From positions 1,240,001 to 1,304,000 of the forward strand of contig JASPKZ010007286.1 of the NCBI GenBank assembly GCA_030220185.1: a stretch of DNA of 64,000 nucleotides, read 5' to 3'. The notes beneath the pieces are model-generated. The model did no database searches. It was not told the DNA's origin and was given only the letters and a program-made list of their open reading frames with translations. Both the position numbers and the translations under genes were made by a program. Positions 41,930 to 52,868 of this stretch are shown here, piece after piece (positions within the stretch are counted from its first letter, which is position 1; each line of letters begins with the position of its first letter). The DNA comes from Diploptera punctata. Its lineage: Eukaryota > Arthropoda > Insecta > Blattodea > Blaberidae.

Positions 41930-43235
41930 TTCTTAGTCAGGCTCTACGACTTCCAGTGGAATGTCTTGGCCTTCTCAACCAGTTTACGCCACTTCTTCCT
42001 ATCTTGTGCAGTAGATTTCAAATCAAAAATCCCCATCTCTCTCAAATCTTCAATTATGTCATCTTCCCATCGATCCTTGGGTCTTGTTCCCTGTGGCTTC
42101 CAATTTAAAATATCATTCGGCAATCTTCCCTTTGGCATTCTTAGTGTATGTCCAAACCATTGTAATCTTTTGGATTTGATGAAACTAACTATATTTTCTT
42201 TATTATTCTTGAGGTATAATTCGTCATTCCTTCTCAACCTCCAATTTCCATTTTCCTTTACTGGACCTAGCACTCTTCTAAATATTTTCCTCTCAAATGT
42301 TAATAGTCTTAATTTATCTGCTTCTTTTAGTACCCAGGTTTCAGCTCCATAACATATGATTGGTCTTATTATTGCTGTATATAATTTGAATTTAACATTT
42401 TTTTATATTAATTTGCTTTTGAATATGTCAAAATTAGCAAAATATGCTTTATTCCCTTGCGATATTCTTGTTTTGATTTCTTCTTCAACAGTATTATTAT
42501 TATTATTGTTTATTTTTTATTATTTCACTCACCTCATACTTCATAATTCATAGCATTTTTTTAAGACCCTGGGTTTCTTCACATCTTTTGTGACATTCTC
42601 AATGCTGCGTCACGTTCACAACTGACGTCCAACGGCCTTCTATCCTGCAGACTGACCTCCGTGCCATCTGGTGGCCGACCGAAGAATTTCCAAATCAGTC
42701 CTCTTTCTTTATAACCGGGTATTTCAAAATTCATAGTTGTATTTTCATTCTTGCATATGTAATTTTTTTCCCAAATTGTGAGTTCCTTCGGTTTTTCCAA
42801 TTGTTTAAGTAATTTTGTTTTGGTTTCTATTCTATGTTTTTCTGACCAGGCATGTGTGCTATGAATTATGAAGTATGAGGTGAGTGAAATAATAAAAAAT
42901 AAACAATATTAAAAAACCTCATAGTGTTATTTCCTATCTACATAACTTAATAGTATTATTATTGTTTAGTATTGTGGCTAGGTACTTAAAGGAGTTAATT
43001 TGATCAATACAGTCACTATTTATAGTTAGTTCAGTCAAATTTGTTTTATTTCTCATACATCCTAAATATTTTGTTTTATTTAGATTGAATACAAGCCCAT
43101 ATTTTATATTTTCATTTTTCAATTTGTCAAAGATTTCCAGTAGGGAATTTTTTGTTCTTGCTGTTATTATTACATCATCAGCATATGCAAGACATTGTTT
43201 TAGTCTTGATGCAAATATTTAGTTGTAATATTTAT
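41930..43235 (-). mobile_element. LINE family F, interrupted by a PLE foldback
   Basis: Minus strand. 43200-42935 encodes CLAYADDVIITARTKN (YADD catalytic motif) and NLNKTKYLGCMRN; 42360-41935 encodes the C-terminus (LQWFGHTLRMPKGRLP, GTRPKDRWEDDIIEDL). The gap at about 42500-42950 is a PLE foldback flanked by a repeated AGTATTATTATTGTTTA. RT motifs A and B are missing, so the copy is 5'-truncated. Confidence 0.75.
42500..42950 (-). mobile_element. PLE foldback with coding tail, inserted in a LINE
   Basis: Minus strand: KELTIWEKNYICKNENTTMN and RGLIWKFFGRPPDGTEV. Arms TTTCACTCACCTCATACTTC and inverse. Ribozyme-like motif near 42565-42604 (stem II TCACA/TGTGA, ACCCAGGGT, C17). Confidence 0.75.
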
Positions 43236-44039
43236 CACCAGATGTCGACCTATCTCCTAAGAAATAAAAACACAAAATTGATGTAGTATGTGGAAAGTGG
43301 GAGATTCAATTAATATGAAATACATGGTAGATTAAAATAACATTCGTAAAGATATTTTTTTGGGTTTTCTGAGAAAACGGTACGTGATAGACAAAATCTA
43401 ATTACAGATTCGTTTTTACCATTAAAAGTCTTACCTAATACACCTATTTTCATAAAAAGGACAAATTTCGTGTTGCACAGTGTTATTTTTCATTTTTTAG
43501 TTCGGTTTTCTAATAAAGTGTGTTGTTTTAGTTTTTTTAAACTATTATTTATTTAAACATATTTTTATTTGGAATGTTTTCTGACAAGAAATGAAACTAC
43601 TTTTCAAAATAGAGGTTATCTGATTATATGGTCTTGAGCCATCTTTCAGCAAGGTTTATTATCCCTTGAGGGTACCAGTCTCTGGTTTTTGATGCAAAGA
43701 ATTTGTTTGAGACTCACTTCCAAAACTTCAAAATTTCACACAAGAAATGGGCCATGGATCGAAATAGATGGTAATCAAGGCGCAAGGTGAGGACTATATG
43801 CTGGATGTGGTAGCGGTTCGATTCCTCTCAATTTCTGAATTTTTGTTTGTGTAGTATGAGGTTCGTTTGGGTTTGAACCTACTAACCACAAAATTTCAAG
43901 AACTTGTTCCATTATTGAGAATAAAGATCCACGTCAACTGCATCCTCGATTGGAAAAAAATTCCGAGTGAATCACACCTTCAAATTTCTACCAGACGCAC
44001 AACATTACATTAAATATTGACATTACTTTTGACACAACC
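43236..44039. other. Unassigned intron sequence
   Basis: No recognised repeat. Several short frames with stops. Confidence 0.35.
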
Positions 44040-44395
44040 TAATAAACTATGTGATATATTGGAGAATCATAAAATTGAAAAAGAAGCCCAACTTTTAAAA
44101 CATTGGGAAAAACCTTTAGAATTGACAATTTGGGAGAAGATATATATTCAGAAGAACAAATTTAGATTCATGAATTTCGAGATTCCTGATGAATGTGACC
44201 TCATTTCAAAGTTCATCAAATCAATGCCATATGGCAACATTATTGATGGAGATTCCAATGAAAATCCGGTAGTCGTAATGTCGGTTGAAAATGAGAGAGA
44301 TCCTTCTCTTGAAAACTAGTTCCCTGTTTAAAGAAACTTAAAATATGAGATAAGATGTAAAAAATGACTCATTAATTTATGAATTATTAATTTTT
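44040..44395 (+). mobile_element. PLE tail fragment
   Basis: IEKEAQLLKHWEKPLELTIW, MNFEIPDECDLISKFIKS, then AACTAGTTCCC and TATGAGATAAGATG. Confidence 0.75.
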
Positions 44396-44484
44396 TTTTC
44401 TCATTGTAGCATCTTCCTTTGCTATTTTATATTTTTGTTCTCTGATGAGAGATGTTGGGAAGATCTTGGTTTTTGGAGTGAACA

Positions 44485-45068
44485 GGGTCGTATGCAAATA
44501 CATTAGTCTCTACTCAAATTACTTCCAATCACTGGTGAGCTGACTCACCGTGAGCAATTGCTGAGATCGAATTAACGACCGACTTACCGATCATGCATGA
44601 AAGTTGACGTTTTTATAATGGCAACGAATTACCCAGAATTCTCAGCGATAAAACCTCTTCCATTATTTTCATCTGCTATAGAGGAACGCATTTACGCTTG
44701 CATCCCGCAAATAATACCGTATACAACGACGTCTGCGTCGTGCAATATTACGCTGATTCTCCTGTTCTTCCAGTTGAATTCTTGGTAGACTCTGTCAAAT
44801 TCCTCTTCTCTGCGTATACCGAAAACATGATCGAAGTCTTCAAGGTCCGACATCTTGGATAAAGCTGCAAAGGTTTCAAACTATATCGGTTCCCTTTGGG
44901 ATTTTCAAGATAAGTTTCTATCTTGAGCTATGATCTTAAGGTACCTCGTCAGGTAGCTTACAATTATTATCGCATGAATAGATTTCTGAGTAAGCAAAAT
45001 GTATTTGGAAAAAAACTTTCTCAGCAGAGAATGCCTTTTACTGTCTAATGCATTCAAACATTCGACCC
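44485..45068 (-). mobile_element. Second copy of the Harbinger-like element, 584 bp
   Basis: About 90 percent identical by eye to 18802-19398 over its full length, including GGGTCGTATG and CATTCGACCC ends. The flanks (ACA and TAA) do not match, so its duplication is lost or mutated. The minus-strand N-terminal frame is broken by a small deletion. Confidence 0.75.
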
Positions 45069-45699
45069 TAAGTCTAGCATATAAATATGCATAGATGAAG
45101 AAGATTTAAAAGTTCATAACTAACAAACTGTGAAAACAAAACTTTGTTTAAACTATGACTGAATGATTCCAACTAAATTCATCATAGTCACTTTCTCAGT
45201 AACCCCCACCCTTATCAAGGACCATCCCAACTTTCACTCATACAATTCTACATCTCTTGAAAATTAATTTGTACAAAATCTAAGTATAGAAAATTAATGG
45301 GAAAATTCTTGAAATTGGTAATTTACATTTTTACAAAGTTCCTAAATATTCAAAGGGGTTATGCCTCGGTTAAAGATCAGATTTGCATACAATTTTCTTC
45401 TGGTTTCATTTGAGGCCAATATGCAACTTTTTTAAACCATATGCATTTTAAAATTAATTTTTTTTATTTAGCCTAATATAATTTTTTTCTTTTTTGTTTT
45501 TGTTTTGTAATGGGAGGACCCTGTGTCTCAAGAAGTCAGTGAGTGCCATATAAAACTTCTTTCCATTCTAGGAAATGCAAAATGGTTTATACACAAGTTT
45601 AGATAGATGTACAAAGTGACATTACCTAGTCAGATTTCAGAGAGGAGGTTTATTTTGAAGAAAATTCAAATAATTATGTAAATAGGTTTGAAATTAAGG
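45069..45699. other. Unassigned intron sequence
   Basis: AT-rich. No feature recognised. Confidence 0.35.
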
Positions 45700-46320
45700 G
45701 AGAATATTTTTTATCACTCACCTCATATTGTTCTTCTTATTTGATTATAAACTAGTTTCGGAACATAGTTTCTGTTCCATCCTCAGTATCGTCATGACCG
45801 TTGTTCTGTCGTCTTGAAGAGCTGTCCTTCTCTCCTTCCATTGGCTGACTGAAAAACCTCGAAACTAGGTCATTCTCACCAGGAATTTCAAAGTTCATTA
45901 ATTTCTTCTTTTCGCTCTTTTGAATGTAGATCTTTTCCCAAACAGTAAGTTCTTTTGGTTTTTCTATTTGTTTTAATAATTTAGCTTCTTTCTCGATAAG
46001 ATGTTTTTCAGACCATGCATGAGCAGCCACTGCAGATTTTTCTACTTCCCCTTTTTTGACATTCCTGAGATGTTCTTTCACTCTAGTTTTCAAATTTCTC
46101 TTAGTTTTTCCTATGTAGAATTTCTCACATTCTTCACATTTAATTTGATAAATCCCTGATTTGTTTTCTTCTTTAATTTTCTCATTCTTATTAGGTCTAA
46201 TCAGTCTACTGATGATCATGTGTCTTCCCATCTATGTTTTCCATTCCTTTTCTGTCTTCCTGGTCAACATCTTATAATTATATTTAATTAATGTTGGGAA
46301 GTAAACATTATGAGGTATTT
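45700..46320 (-). mobile_element. PLE with intact GIY-YIG frame
   Basis: Minus-strand frame of 159 codons: KSGIYQIKCEECEKFYIGKT (GIY...YIG), KRNLKTRVKEHLRNVKKGEV, VAAHAWSEKHLIEKEAKLL, ELTVWEKIYIQKSEKKKLMN and GENDLVSRFFSQPMEGE. The CxxC pair (CEEC) inside the GIY-YIG region is typical of PLE endonucleases. It is the best-preserved endonuclease here; RT is absent. Confidence 0.85.
45742..45790 (-). ncRNA. Hammerhead ribozyme candidate downstream of the GIY-YIG frame
   Basis: CTGAGGA (45786-45780), T, stem II GGAACA/TGTTCC, GAAA (59-56 of 45700s), ACTAGT 45751-45756, T17. Complete core; the stop codon of the frame overlaps the motif. Confidence 0.75.
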
Positions 46321-46329
46321 TTATATATT

Positions 46330-46620
46330 AAATTTGGGAATTTTTTAACATTATGAGGTTCAATTAATAATAATTAAATGAATCGTGATTTTTTCTTACC
46401 TCATACATCTATGTTTCTTTAAACACAGCACTGCAGTATCGGCGACACTTTGTCGTCATCGTCAGCTGTTTTCACGGCAAAAAGGAGAAAAAATTGACAG
46501 TCGTGAAAACAGCTGACGATGACGACAAAGTGTCGCCGATACTGCAGTGCTGTGTTTAAAGAAACATAGATGTATGAGGTAAGAAAAAATCACGATTCAT
46601 TTAATTATTATTATGAGGTA
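46330..46620. repeat. PLE foldback with about 100-bp arms
   Basis: AAATGAATCGTGATTTTTTC and inverse; loop only GGCAAAAAGGAGAAAA. The coding tail seen in the 9470 copy is deleted. Confidence 0.8.
46508..46554 (+). ncRNA. Hammerhead-like motif with GATA and G17
   Basis: CTGACGA, T, stem II GACGACA-AAG-TGTCGCC, GATA, palindrome ACTGCAGT, G at position 17, stem I ACAG/CTGT. Position 17 should not be G and A14 is T, so this lineage is probably inactive though structurally kept. Confidence 0.5.
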
Positions 46621-46639
46621 TAATCATTAAAATTCTTCC

Positions 46640-46760
46640 ATTTCATCAGTCGGAGTTATGGCTGACGATGAACATGATTATGTTTGAAATCGCGATATCA
46701 TGGAAGCATGAATCCTATGAGGTGAGTTGTTTAAACAATATGTTCTCCGATGAATTTTAA
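46640..46760 (+). mobile_element. PLE end remnant with ribozyme candidate
   Basis: CTGACGA at 46672-46678, T, stem II AACAT...ATGTT, GAAA, palindrome ATCGCGAT, A17; then TATGAGGTGAG. Confidence 0.65.
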
Positions 46761-46954
46761 TCTTATAATTATTTTATTTTATTACTTCACTTAAATTTTC
46801 TTGTCATATTATAATCTGTGCCCCTCAATCCTCAGAAAATTACCATACCAATTGTACTGTTACTTTGGATATAGTTCGAGCATCTCTATAGTGTAAAAGT
46901 TAACATATCTGACTAGCATCTCTGGGGTTCCAGGTTCAGTTCCTCAATATCTTC

Positions 46955-47475
46955 TTTAGTAGGCGACTACAACCGCATTGAAGTTTTGGCCTCCTCAACA
47001 ATTTTTCTCCACCTGGATACAGACTGGCCAATTTCCAATTATCATTTCTAATATATCTTTTATAATATCATCCTGCCATCTGTTCTTCGGGCGTCCAGCT
47101 GTTCTGGTGCATATTGGTTTCCATTTGTATATTCTTCTTACGACCTGCCTTCAGGCAGAATTACTATGGATGGATGGATGGATTCTTCTTACAAGCTTGT
47201 CTTCCTGCATTCTATTTATATGTCCAAACCAGCGCAGTCTTTGAGCTTTAATGTGGTTTTATTATATTGTTATTTTGTATTAGATTATCTAATTCAGAGT
47301 TTATTCGTATATGCCATGTGCCATCACTTTCTCTAATTGATCCAAAAATTCTCCGTAAGATCTTCCTTTCAAAGATTAATAGTTTTTGTTTATCAGGCTC
47401 CTTCAGTACCCATGTTTCACAGCCATAAGTTACAATCGGTCTTATTACTGTATTATACAGTTTAACTTTAGTTAA
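46955..47475 (-). mobile_element. LINE fragment, C-terminal region (family F/G)
   Basis: The minus strand encodes VTYGCETWVLKEPDKQKLLI and RKILRRIFGSIRESDG, then frameshifted AGRPKNRWQDDIIKDI. Similar to family F but diverged. A short GGAT repeat interruption lies near 47150-47200. Confidence 0.7.
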
Positions 47476-47484
47476 TTTGGCATA

Positions 47485-47705
47485 TGGCCACCATCATCAT
47501 CCTTATCATCATCATCATCATCCTTATCATTATCATTGTCATCATCATCATCCTTATCATTATCGTCATCATCATCATCCTTCACGGGTGTGGAAAGCAA
47601 CAGGAAGCTACCACACCTACAATTCCCTAATAAAGCTGCAAGCATAGCATGAATATGCTATGATTGCAGTGAAGGACCTGCCTTCGGGCAGAATTACTAT
47701 GGATG
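47485..47705 (+). mobile_element. SINE family D fragment with CATCAT microsatellite
   Basis: A CATCATCATCCTTATCAT repeat (47490-47585) followed by GGAAGCTACCACACCTACA and TTGCAGTGAAGGACCTGCC. Confidence 0.7.
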
Positions 47706-48026
47706 GATCAATGGTTAATTATGTAACCTTGATTATCCATTCTTTCCTTATTTCCTCATTTCTTATTTATTCTGAATTTGCACACCAAACCAAGAGAGAG
47801 AGAGAAAAGACTTAGTAAAATTATTTCTAAAATGAAATAGAAACAATGATTATTCTTGAAACTAATCATAAAGGTATTGGAATGCTTCACTTTATTTTGA
47901 GATGTTCAATTTCTGTACCATTAAGGTTTTACATTTATAATACAGTATTAATAATTAATATTTTTAGGAAGTAACACCACTAGTATTTTTCTTAATAAAC
48001 ATTCCGATTGAGGGTCTTTCCACTTT

Positions 48027-48346
48027 TCAGCGGTTGCCCTTTTACCAGCCGGCTGCTGGCCCTTCACATCCACATGTGTCAATCACAGAGGTAGATGATC
48101 AACAGCCAGTGTAGGGGTGACATGTGGTTAGCATGTCGAGTCCCCCAGCCGTTATAGCTGGTTCCTCAACCTGGAGCCGCTACTTATTGTAGCTACCCAA
48201 TTGCCTCACGATGCTGGGTGGGCACCGGTCCCATACTGGCCGAAATACCATGAGAAAATTTCTTCCCCCATGGAGACTCGAACCAGCGCAAGTCCCGTAG
48301 CTCTGCACCAAGGCTTCCTACCTTAACCGCTCAGCTACGGCGCGGG
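48027..48346 (-). mobile_element. SINE family C, inverse copy
   Basis: Reverse complement of the element at 1062-1395, about 95 percent identical by eye, ending in the tRNA head CCTTAACCGCTCAGCTACGG CGCG. About 830 bases upstream of the exon at 49183. Confidence 0.8.
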
Positions 48347-48369
48347 ATTGATAAACATAAGAATCTTAA

Positions 48370-48530
48370 TAAACATTAAGAATTGAAAAATTGACAGTTG
48401 AAAAACGGAATGAGCTGATGATGGAAGGTAAGTCTTCTGAAACATTGTCTCAAGAATTCTATAAATTATGAAGTGAAGTGTCAATTTTCCGATTCTTAAT
48501 GTTTATACTAATATTATTATTTACAGAAAC
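48370..48530 (+). mobile_element. PLE end remnant with ribozyme candidate
   Basis: CTGATGA (48414), T, stem II GGAAG...CTTCT, GAAA, ACATTGT (palindrome with an added T), C17; then TTATGAAGTGAAG. Confidence 0.55.
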
Positions 48531-48549
48531 TGAATTAATATAAAATTAT

Positions 48550-49095
48550 AGAATATTCACCTGAAAGATCCGTCTCCTCAACTTAATTAATCATTTAACT
48601 GTAGCGCTTTCGGGACTTGTCCTATCATCGGCAGGATTCAAAACTGGTGTTTCGTTTTCGTTTATCAGGCTGTCGTTGTGAGCTGCTTTCATGATTTCCA
48701 TCTCTTCGAGTACGTTTATCTTCGCTGGATTATTTTCTCTGTGCATTACTGTTAGGGTGTTTTCAATATTTAACATGCGATGTCCTTCATGGATAACATG
48801 TATAACATGAAGGACATCACATGTTAAATATTGAAAACACCCTAACAGTAATGCACAGAGAAAATAATCCAGCGAAGATAAACGTACTCGAAGAGATGGA
48901 AATCATGAAAGCAGCTCACAACGACATCCTGATAAACGAAAACGAACCCAATACATGCAACCCCCTCTACCAGATCTTCAGTGAAACACCAGTTTTGAAT
49001 CCTGCCGATGATGGGACAAGTCCCGAAACAGTTAAATGATTAATTAAGTTGAGGAGACGGACCTTTCAGGTGAATATTCTATAATTTTATATTTA
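48550..49095. mobile_element. PLE foldback with coding tail on both arms
   Basis: Each arm encodes MLNIENTLTVMHRENNPAK and INVLEEMEIMKAAHND, a PLE C-terminal tail (minus 48591-48776, plus 48821-49039). Ribozyme-like core CCGATGA, T, GGGAC-AA-GTCCC, GAAA; the minus arm has palindrome AGCGCT and A17. Ends 88 bases before the exon at 49183. Confidence 0.75.
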
Positions 49096-49182
49096 TTTTG
49101 AATAAACCTCAACGGAACACATCATGAATATTATAAAAGTTGAGAAACTGAATGTTGTAAAATATGAATATATTTTGTCTAG

Positions 49183-49933
49183 GTTGAATATGTTGAAGAA
49201 CCGACTGGTGAATTTGGGCGCTCAGCATTTTCCAGCTTTGAGCCAGGAGCACCATTTTCCCCTCAGCCATCATCCTCCTTGTCAGAGTTTGAACATCGTG
49301 TTAGTCCATTGGATCCGAATATGAGTTCAGCTGCTCGATATTCACCAGTTTATGCTATAACAGGCACAAATTCAAGTGCTTTGGCTGTTGTGACAGGAGA
49401 GGCACCGTCGGCTGGCGGTACAAGCACATCCTCTAACCCAAGTTCTCCTTTCCCCAGTAGTCAAGTTGCTAGTCCGATAATCAATTCTTCTCCAGCCAAT
49501 GCTCTTCCGCCTTCTCCCTCCTCTGCAAATCCATATATTGATACGACACAAAGTCATGCAGCATCTGTTGGTCATAGCTTTGTGAATCCAACATCACCTC
49601 TTCACATACTTCCTGATACACCTACTTCAACAGCTGATGGACTTTTAAGGCAAGTTGTGACAGGATCTACTTTTTTCCGAACTGCTGCTGCTTCTTCGGC
49701 TTCAGCTGGCATTTTGGGTGCTACACCACCACATTCACCTTTACAACCTCCTCTAACACCTACAGATAATTATGTAGTGTCATCGTCAACTGGACCACTG
49801 GTTGACTCTGTGCCAGTAACGTCTGCAGATTTTACTAGCAGTAGTGATGTAGCAGTGGCTGTTGCTGTAACTACATCTCCCGGGGAGAGTGGACTCCACC
49901 AGCGAGCTTATGATCCAGCCACAAACAGCTCAG
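49183..49933 (+). CDS. Unrecognised gene, large Ser/Thr/Pro/Ala-rich exon
   Basis: A polypyrimidine acceptor (TATTTTGTCTAG) at 49181-49182 opens a 250-codon reading frame starting VEYVEEPTGEFGRSAF and ending ...DPATNSS at a donor, CAG|GTACAT. The peptide is rich in Ser, Thr, Pro, Ala and Val, with clusters such as SSPFPSSQVASP and PPLTPTDNY, typical of low-complexity activation or scaffold regions. There are no stops over 750 bases, and GC content is visibly higher than in the flanks, which supports coding. The exon ends in phase 1, whereas the next recognised exon (52869) needs phase 0, so an exon is missing between them or another donor is used. No catalytic motif is visible. Confidence 0.7.
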
Positions 49934-50009
49934 GTACATTTGATTGACAATAGTAGATTAGATTTGCACAACTAGGCAAAGGTTTTATTGATAAGAATAT
50001 TATATTAAA

Positions 50010-50952
50010 TTAATGTTGCGAAGTAAACTTGTGAGGTATAATCATTGAAATTCTTCGGAGAACATTTTTTGGCAACTCACCTCATAAATTTTGTGTTTTT
50101 CACGAAACCGTGGTTTCAAACATAATCACATCCATCTTCAGTCAAACTCCAACTGATGAAATTCTTCAGCCGTCAACTCTACTGTCACCATCTTCTAATC
50201 AATGTTTTTAAAATACATTATAAAACTCCGTTGAGGTTACTGTGTTAAAGTTTTAATAATTGTATAACAGTACCTGATATCTCAGTCGTCCTCAATAATC
50301 TGCAGTGTTGTTTTATAGGAGGCCTTTTGATAACTTATGTATCATCTTCTGCTTTTGTTTTGGTACTGACTGTTGTTGGTAATTATTTTGTACAGAGGGT
50401 TTATGCTGGGTATGTTCTCGTTCAGCAGGTGTTTATTTGTAGTTTCCTTGATGATTTCTAATTCTTTGAGAATGTTGATTTTCGATACATCGTATTCTCT
50501 CGAACCTGCATAGAGAAAACGATGTATCGAAAATCAACGTTCTTGAAGAATTAGAAATCATCAAGGAAACCACAAATAAACACCTGCTGAACGAGAACAT
50601 ACCCAGCATAAACCCTCTGTATAAAATAATTACCTACAACAGTCAGTACCAAAATGAAAGCAGAAGATGATAAACAACACTGCAAATTATTGAGGACGAC
50701 TGAGATATCAGTTACTGTTATACAATTATTAAAACTTTAACTATCTTCTAAGTATATTTAATTAATGTTGGAAAGTAAACATTATGAGGTATAATCATTA
50801 AAATTCATCGGAGAACATATTGTTTAAACAACTCACCTCATAGGATTCATACTTCCATGATATCGCGATTTCAAACATAATCATGTTCATCGTCAGCCAT
50901 AACTCCGACTTTATTATAATAATAATAATAATAATAATAATAAGAAAAAATA

Positions 50953-51010
<58 letters not shown>

Positions 51011-51015
51011 ATAAA
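50010..51015 (-). mobile_element. Cluster of PLE ends and foldbacks
   Basis: 50030-50205 minus PLE end (ribozyme 50100-50145, ACCACGGT). 50230-50750 foldback with tail KINVLEELEIIKETTNKHLL (plus, one shift). 50766-50910 minus PLE end (ribozyme 50855-50902, ATCGCGAT). All three are in the intron after the exon at 49183. Confidence 0.7.
50912..51014. repeat. (TAA)n and (ATT)n microsatellite
   Basis: Two trinucleotide runs in inverse orientation around GAAAAAATAAAG. Poly-Ile frames through it are artefacts. Confidence 0.95.
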
Positions 51016-51019
51016 ATAG

Positions 51020-51530
51020 TCAAAGTCAATGTCCCAGACAGTAAGAAATCTGGAATTTATCAAATAAGTTATAAAGATTGCAATAAAGTGTATATAGGAA
51101 AAACTAAAAGGAATTTGGAAACTTGTACCAAAGAACATTTTAGAAATATTAAAAATTGTGAAATTGAAAAATCTGCAATTGCTGCACATAGTTTATTAAA
51201 ATTGGAAGAGAAGCAAAACTTTTAAAACAAGTGAATAAACCTGTAGAATTGAAGTTTGAGAGAAGATATACATTCAGAAAAGTAAATATAGATCAATGAA
51301 TTTTGATATTCCTAACGAACAAAATTTGATTTCAAAATTCATAAATTCAACCATAGATGGTAGCACTGAAGATGGTGAAAATAGAAGAGTTGACGGCCAA
51401 AGAATTTCATCAGTTGGAGTTACGTCTGAAGATGGACGTGATTATGTTTGAAACTGCGGTTTCGTGAAAAACACGAAATTTATGAAGTGAGTTGTCAAAA
51501 AATGTTCTCTGAGGAATGTCAATGATAAGA
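51020..51530 (+). mobile_element. PLE with GIY-YIG remnant
   Basis: KSGIYQISYKDCNKVYIGKT, KEHFRNIKNCEIEKSAIAAH, then frameshifts through the tail; ribozyme at 51422-51475 (CTGAAGA, GAAA, ACTGCGGT). Confidence 0.75.
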
Positions 51531-51629
51531 ATATCATCAGCAATTATCAGGTTAGAAGAACTACTGAGTTCCTACAAACTTCAGAGATAAAAAGAAGTTC
51601 AGTCCTTCTGTCTTGACATTTGTGTTATT

Positions 51630-51790
51630 ATATTTGAAGAGAAAAATTTTCTCCTAGACCGAGACTCGAACCCGGGACCCTTGGTTTTCTGGGCCAAGTG
51701 CTCTACCAACTGAGCTACCGAGGCGAGTTGCGATCTAGACGCAAATTTTTCTCTTATATATGTTGTAATTCCCTCGCGCCAAATGCTTGA
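51630..51790 (-). mobile_element. SINE-1 module
   Basis: Full inverse copy with CTCCTAGACCGAGACTCGAA and GCTACCGAGGCGAGTTGCG. Confidence 0.85.
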
Positions 51791-51799
51791 AACCATAGC

Positions 51800-51950
51800 T
51801 TCTATGATGATCTTGATGAAGATTTTCAGGCTGTAGGCTGTGGTCGTGAGGCTTGTAGTTCCCTGATGTTTTGCCAAAGACTGCGTTTGTCATCCTCAAG
51901 GGTTGTCTTGAGATTGGCATATCTGTCCACTGTCTGTCCTATTTACTGGC
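51800..51950 (-). mobile_element. Half of a PLE foldback (ACGT subfamily)
   Basis: GATGATCTTGATGAAGATTT, GTGAGGCTTGTAGTTCCCTG and CTCAAGGGTTGTCTTGAG match one arm of 4994-5332. Confidence 0.6.
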
Positions 51951-52020
51951 TTTATAAAGTAGTGTGAAATTCCCAATAAATGTCTTCTTAACTAAGAAGC
52001 CGCCATTTGCAAAGATAGAA

Positions 52021-52560
52021 GCTATAACCAATAAGAAAATGAACACCCCAGATAGTAAAAAATCTGGAATTTATCAAATTGATTGTCGAGATTGCAATAA
52101 AGTATACATAGGAAAAACAAAAAGAAATTTGGACACTCGCACAAAGGAACACTTTAGAAATATTAAAAATGGTGAAATTGAAAAATCAGCTATTGCAGCA
52201 CATAGTTTGTTGGAAGGTCATAGAATTGAAAAAGAAGCTAAACTTCTAAAACATTTGGAAAAACATTTGGATTTGACAGTTTGGGAGAAAATATTTATAC
52301 AGAAGAACAAATTTAAATCTATGAATTTCGACATTCCGGATGAACGTGACCTCATCTCGAAGTTCATCGAATCAACACCAGATGGCAACGATATCTCAAA
52401 GTTCGTCAAATCAACACCAGATGGCAACGTTATAGAGGGAGATTCCAACGAATATCCGGTAGTCATAATGGCGGTTGAAAATGAATGACAAGATCATTTG
52501 AAAACTATAGTTACCGTGTTTGAAAAACATGAAATATGAGGTAAGATGTTAAAATGACTC
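52021..52560 (+). mobile_element. PLE with intact GIY-YIG frame and duplicated tail motif
   Basis: KSGIYQIDCRDCNKVYIGKT, KEHFRNIKNGEIEKSAIAAH, LTVWEKIFIQKNKFKSMNFD, then DLISKFIESTPDGND followed by ISKFVKSTPDGNVIEGDSN, an in-frame duplication. It begins abruptly after SINE linker sequence at about 52020. Ends TATGAGGTAAGATG. Confidence 0.85.
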
Positions 52561-52573
52561 ATTAATTAATTAA

Positions 52574-52727
52574 CCAGACACTTGTTCTGGGGGTAAAGGC
52601 AGCCGTCACGCAGGACTGACAACCCGGCTGACATAAAGTGCCGATTGTCTAGAAAAAGTGGGAGCCTTAACCTCCCACTACCCCGAGAGTCTCCGGGCCT
52701 GTTGTGGGATCACTTTACTTTTGGCCA
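52574..52727 (+). mobile_element. 5'-truncated SINE family B
   Basis: GACACTTGTTCTGGGGGTAA to GGGATCACTTTACTTTT, matching the 3' half of 10524-10826. Lies 140 bases before the exon at 52869. Confidence 0.8.
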
Positions 52728-52868
52728 TGAACCTACGGGTTCGATAGTGCCAGTGAGTAACCTATGTTTAATTTCTTTTGTGCATCTCATTCCTATTTGA
52801 TTAGGAGAGGACTGTGTGATGAAAATTTAAAATGCAGAATTTAAATGTGACTGTGGTTTGTTTTCCAG

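Larger units (their letters stand above)
36423..49182 (+). other. Long intron of the unrecognised plus-strand gene
   Basis: This 12.8-kb interval between a GTAAGT donor and a TTTTGTCTAG acceptor is filled mostly with transposable elements listed separately (PLE fragments, a SINE composite, LINE fragments, a Harbinger copy). From 36423 to about 38760 it is AT-rich with few recognisable repeats: short SINE-tRNA scraps near 37160-37230 and 37745-37800, and a LINE 3' scrap at 37785-38030. I saw no splice-flanked open frame that I would call an exon. Confidence 0.5.

Noticed and set aside
49372..49575. Cys/Arg-rich minus-strand frame
   Set aside because: Antisense shadow of the Ser/Pro-rich host exon.
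50914..51189. Poly-isoleucine membrane-like frame
   Set aside because: Translation of an ATT repeat joined to PLE sequence on the opposite strand.
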